Source of the DNA: Paracoccus stylophorae
GTDB lineage: Bacteria; Pseudomonadota; Alphaproteobacteria; Rhodobacterales; Rhodobacteraceae
Reading direction: 5' to 3'
NCBI RefSeq assembly: GCF_028553765.1
Contig: NZ_CP067134.1
Coordinates: forward strand, 3,570,761 to 3,634,760
Length of the DNA stretch: 64,000 nt
Each line of letters starts with the position of its first letter. Position 1 is the stretch's first letter. The translations under genes and the position numbers were made by a program. The notes under the pieces are model-generated. The model made no database searches. It was not told the DNA's origin and was given only the letters and a program-made list of their open reading frames with translations. Positions 61,327-64,000 of this stretch are shown here, piece after piece.

Positions 61327-62172
61327 TTGCCAGAACTGCCCGAAGTCGAAACCGTGCGCCGCGGCCTGTTGCCGCATCTCGAGGGGCAGCGGATCGTCCG
61401 TGCCGAGGCGCGGCGCCCCGATCTGCGCTGGCCGCTGCCGCCCGATCTGGTGCAGGTGCTGACCGGGGCCATGGTGACGACCCTGCGGCGGCGGTCGAAA
61501 TATCTGCTGGCCGATCTGGACCGGGGCGGCACGCTGCTGATGCATCTGGGCATGTCGGGGCGGATGCTGGTCGAAGGCGCGGGGACGGCCGGGTTTCACC
61601 GCGACCCCGCGATCCTGCCGCGCCACGATCATGTCGTGCTGGAAACCGGGGCGGGCACCACCATCACCTTCAACGATGCGCGCCGTTTCGGCATGGTCGA
61701 TCTGATCCGCGAGGGCGAGACGCATCCGCTGCTGGCCCGTCTTGGTCCCGAACCCTTCGACGACGCGTTTTCCCCGGCCTATCTGGCCGCGGCCTTTGCC
61801 GGGCGGCGGGTCCCCGTGAAACAGGCGCTGCTGGACCAGGGGATCGTCGCCGGTCTTGGCAACATCTATGTCAGCGAGGCGCTGTGGCGGGCGGGCATCG
61901 ACCCGCGCCGGGCGGCGGGCCGGATCGGCGCGGCGCGGATCGCGGCACTGGTGGGCCATGTCCGCGACGTGCTGCGCGACGCCATCGCGGCGGGCGGGTC
62001 GTCGCTGCGCGACCACCGGCAGGCCACGGGCGAGCTGGGCTATTTCCAGCACAGCTTTCGCGTCTATGACCGCGTCGGCGCGCCGTGTCCGCGCCCGGGC
62101 TGCGCCGGCACGATCCGGCGCATCGTGCAGTCGGGCCGATCCAGTTTCTTCTGTCCGACCTGCCAGCGCTGA
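61327..62172 (+). CDS. mutM: Formamidopyrimidine-DNA glycosylase (Fpg/MutM)
   Basis: A 281-aa DNA repair enzyme that removes 8-oxoguanine and nicks the site. The catalytic N-terminus is Pro-Glu-Leu-Pro-Glu-Val-Glu, and it is encoded directly after a TTG at 61327, so TTG is the start and the initiator Met is removed to expose Pro. An ATG at 61282 would add 15 residues and block the catalytic proline. [11 protein letters not shown] holds the conserved Lys, and the C-terminal zinc finger is [15 protein letters not shown]...CPTCQR. The length is standard. Confidence 0.95.
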   Translation: MPELPEVETVRRGLLPHLEGQRIVRAEARRPDLRWPLPPDLVQVLTGAMVTTLRRRSKYLLADLDRGGTLLMHLGMSGRMLVEGAGTAGFHRDPAILPRHDHVVLETGAGTTITFNDARRFGMVDLIREGETHPLLARLGPEPFDDAFSPAYLAAAFAGRRVPVKQALLDQGIVAGLGNIYVSEALWRAGIDPRRAAGRIGAARIAALVGHVRDVLRDAIAAGGSSLRDHRQATGELGYFQHSFRVYDRVGAPCPRPGCAGTIRRIVQSGRSSFFCPTCQR

Positions 62173-62249
62173 GCGGGGACACTTGGCTTTCGCATGTCCC
62201 TGCTGATAGGACTCTGGGCAACGCTTCTTTGCAACGAGGTCCAAGGCCC

Positions 62250-63026
62250 ATGGCTTACGAAACCATCATCGTGGAGATCGAGGACGAGGTCGCCCTGGTC
62301 CGGCTGAACCGTCCCGAGGCGCTGAACGCGCTGAACGCCACGCTTCTGGACGAGCTGTCCGCCGCGCTGACCGAGGCGGACCGCAACGACAAGGTGCGCT
62401 GCATCGTCCTGACCGGCACCGAAAAAGCCTTTGCCGCCGGGGCCGATATCAAGGAGATGGCGGAAAAGAGCTTCGTCGATGTCTATGACGAGGATCTGTT
62501 CGGCCCCTCGATGGACGCGATCCAGCGCGTGCGCAAGCCGATCATCGCGGCGGTCAGCGGCTATGCCCTGGGCGGCGGCTGCGAACTGGCCATGGTGTGC
62601 GATTTCATCATCGCCGCCGAAAACGCCAAGTTCGGCCAGCCCGAGGTCAATCTGGGCGTGATCGCGGGAATCGGCGGCACGCAGCGCCTGACCCGTTTCG
62701 TCGGCAAGTCGAAGGCGATGGACATGAACCTGACCGGCCGTTTCATGGACGCGGCCGAGGCCGAACGCTCGGGGCTGGTCAGCCGTGTCGTGCCCACGCC
62801 CAAGCTGATCCCCGAGGCGATGTCGGCGGCCCGCAAGATCGCCGAGAAATCGCAGGTCAGCATCAAGGCGGCGAAGGAATCGGTCAACCGCGCCTATGAG
62901 ACGACCCTGCGCGAGGGGCTGTTGTTCGAACGCCGCACCTTCCATTCGCTGTTTTCCACCGAAGACCAGAAGGAAGGCATGGCCGCGTTCCTGGAAAAGC
63001 GCGAGGCGCAGTTCCGCGACCGCTGA
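62250..63026 (+). CDS. Enoyl-CoA hydratase (short-chain)
   Basis: A 258-aa crotonase-family enzyme that hydrates trans-2-enoyl-CoA. The oxyanion-hole segments are [12 protein letters not shown] and [15 protein letters not shown]; the catalytic Glu positions are in CELAMV and [18 protein letters not shown]. The length and sequence match mitochondrial-type short-chain hydratase. The start [13 protein letters not shown] at 62250 lies 78 bp after mutM. The mutM - enoyl-CoA hydratase - rpsT order is conserved in Rhodobacterales. Confidence 0.95.
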   Translation: MAYETIIVEIEDEVALVRLNRPEALNALNATLLDELSAALTEADRNDKVRCIVLTGTEKAFAAGADIKEMAEKSFVDVYDEDLFGPSMDAIQRVRKPIIAAVSGYALGGGCELAMVCDFIIAAENAKFGQPEVNLGVIAGIGGTQRLTRFVGKSKAMDMNLTGRFMDAAEAERSGLVSRVVPTPKLIPEAMSAARKIAEKSQVSIKAAKESVNRAYETTLREGLLFERRTFHSLFSTEDQKEGMAAFLEKREAQFRDR

Positions 63027-63035
63027 TTTTCAGGG

Positions 63036-63064
63036 TTTTCTTTGCGCGCGGCCTCGCCTATATG
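63036..63064 (+). promoter_or_regulatory. Possible rpsT promoter
   Basis: TTTTCT (63036-63041), a 17-bp spacer and TATATG (63059-63064) form a plausible promoter about 120 bp before rpsT. The -35 box is weak. Confidence 0.35.
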
Positions 63065-63181
63065 CCCGCCTGACATGCGTGTGGGCCCGCTTTTGGCAAG
63101 AATCATGTCCGCCTTTGATCGGGGCGGATCTGTGGGTCTTGTGCGCAACAGTAACGTCAAGGACCCAGAGGAGCCAGAAAC

Positions 63182-63451
63182 ATGGCCAATACCGCCCAGT
63201 CGAAGAAACGCGCCCGCCAGATTGAGCGTCGCACCGATGTCAACAAGGCCCGCCGTTCGCGCATCCGCACCTTCCTGCGCAAGGTCGAAGAGGCGATCGC
63301 CTCTGGCGACGCCGAGGCCGCCCGCACCGCCTTGCAGAACGCCCAGCCCGAACTGATGCGCGGCGTCACCCGCGGCGTCGTTCACAAGAATACCGCAGCA
63401 CGGAAAATGTCGCGCCTGTCGGCCCGCGTGAAGGCACTGTCGGCCGCCTGA
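63182..63451 (+). CDS. rpsT: 30S ribosomal protein S20
   Basis: An 89-aa basic protein of the small ribosomal subunit. The start [17 protein letters not shown] and the end with [17 protein letters not shown] are typical S20. AGGAG precedes the ATG by 7 bases. A strong terminator follows at 63515-63548. In Rhodobacterales rpsT is commonly followed by dnaA. Confidence 0.98.
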   Translation: MANTAQSKKRARQIERRTDVNKARRSRIRTFLRKVEEAIASGDAEAARTALQNAQPELMRGVTRGVVHKNTAARKMSRLSARVKALSAA

Positions 63452-63994
63452 GCCGCCTGGCCCCAGGGCCGGAAAATCGCGTGGATTCAGCCTCTGGAAC
63501 CGGTCATTTCACGGCCGGGCGCAAGCCGCCGCTTGCGCCCGGTCTTTTCGTTCGCGCTTGGCGCGCCCGTTAAGAAATCGTTAAAATTCAACGGGTTTGA
63601 GTTTTTCACTTTCAAGTCAACGGTCTCGCAGATTCGATCCGGCAAAGCCTGTGTCAAGCGCATAGTTCAGTTGCGCGACGGCGGCCGGGGTTGCTAGGTT
63701 CACCATGCGATTCACGTCGCTTTGGGGGACGGGCCGGCGCCCCGGCGGTCTTTGGACTGCGGGACGCACGGCCGGGCGACGAAGCAGAGAATTCTCTCTT
63801 CTGCCCTCGGGTCCGATGACGGCCGGCTGCCACCGGCTGTCGCAGGACCCGTGTCTGTGATCCGGACGGGCTGACTGCCCACTCATGCGGCCATCCGGCC
63901 GCAGGGTGGCCCGATGCCGTGCGGTCGCCCAAGGGGACGCGAATCCTGTCTCGCCTGAACACGGGCGAGGGTCGGGGACAGGATGGACAGGGCA
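63452..63994. other. Intergenic region upstream of the presumed dnaA
   Basis: A 543-bp region with the rpsT terminator at its left. An AT-richer patch (63568-63615, with GTTAAGAAATCGTTAAAATTC) may hold a promoter. Hairpins TGCGGCC (63886-63892) / GGCCGCA (63897-63903) and ATCCTGTC (63943-63950) / GACAGGAT (63977-63984) lie near the right end. I saw no TTATCCACA-type DnaA box, so no origin is claimed. Small leftward open frames here are not supported. Confidence 0.5.
63515..63548 (+). terminator. Rho-independent terminator of rpsT
   Basis: CCGGGCGCAAG (63515-63525) and CTTGCGCCCGG (63532-63542) form a perfect 11-bp stem with a 6-nt loop, followed by TCTTTT. Confidence 0.9.
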
Positions 63995-64000
63995 ATGACG
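63995..64000 (+). CDS. Possible start of dnaA (two codons visible)
   Basis: The window ends with ATGACG, giving Met-Thr, after an AGG-containing stretch. Gene order (rpsT followed by dnaA in related genomes) makes this the likely dnaA start, but only two codons are visible, so this is an inference from context. Confidence 0.25.

Noticed and set aside
63452..63994. Chromosome replication origin
   Set aside because: The region is next to presumed dnaA and has an AT-richer patch, but I found no DnaA-box-like 9-mers on either strand.
63654..63995. Leftward open frames in the region after rpsT
   Set aside because: Overlapping, Arg/Pro-rich frames without motifs or ribosome sites, lying in what looks like the dnaA leader.

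Overview
The window is about 66% GC and looks like an alphaproteobacterial chromosome, most likely Rhodobacterales/Paracoccaceae (Paracoccus-like). The main evidence is the right-hand order ubiB-ubiE / mutM - enoyl-CoA hydratase - rpsT leading toward dnaA, the GC-rich codon use with long antisense shadow ORFs, and the TRAP transporter. Genes are dense and many are joined by 4-bp ATGA or TGATG overlaps. I found no tRNA, rRNA, insertion sequence or cas gene.

Region 1 (1-14.7 kb) is a catabolic operon read leftward: TRAP uptake system (dctP, a strong hairpin, dctQ, dctM), an IclR regulator, a bifunctional enoyl-CoA hydratase/3-hydroxyacyl-CoA dehydrogenase, thiolase, two adjacent acyl-CoA dehydrogenases, a hotdog thioesterase, an enoyl-CoA hydratase, an acyl-CoA ligase and a ThDP enzyme. 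A partial SDR converges on it from the left edge. Together they look like uptake, CoA activation and beta-oxidation-type breakdown of an unidentified organic acid.

Region 2 (15-19 kb) has a secreted GH16 glycanase with RTX repeats, a periplasmic Cu/Zn superoxide dismutase, and a 600-bp gene-poor stretch that holds a terminator and one isolated type I-C-like CRISPR repeat.

Region 3 (19-31.6 kb) is an uncharacterised glycan or glycoconjugate cluster. Leftward, tightly coupled: sugar epimerase, a protein fusing a clan GH-A glycosidase-like domain to a CDP-tyvelose-2-epimerase-like domain, four glycosyltransferases (three of them tandem paralogues), a UDP-glucuronate decarboxylase-like enzyme, a CmoB-like methyltransferase and a 90-aa protein. 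Rightward: a medium-chain dehydrogenase, a Gfo/Idh/MocA oxidoreductase and a small membrane protein with a channel-like pore loop. This is the best candidate for an undescribed system.

Region 4 (31.7-50.7 kb) is an unusually complete alpha-glucan/trehalose locus: treY-glgC-treS-like in one operon, glgA alone on the opposite strand, and glgE-mak-glgB-glgX-treZ-malQ in another. On paper it closes a cycle: glucan to trehalose (TreY/TreZ), trehalose to maltose (TreS), maltose to maltose-1-phosphate (Mak), and back to glucan (GlgE/GlgB), alongside the GlgC/GlgA route. GlgC carries substitutions at normally conserved active-site positions.

Region 5 (50.8-58.9 kb) has a lone glycosyltransferase, a soluble PQQ-type sugar dehydrogenase and a c-type cytochrome, then a rightward signalling operon (LuxR-type response regulator, FIST sensor, hybrid histidine kinase) and two small exported proteins. 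The regulator is preceded by a promoter and repeated TTGCG/CGCAA inverted repeats.

Region 6 (58.9-64 kb) is housekeeping: ubiB, ubiE, mutM, an enoyl-CoA hydratase, rpsT with a clear terminator, and a 540-bp intergenic region whose last bases may be the start of dnaA.
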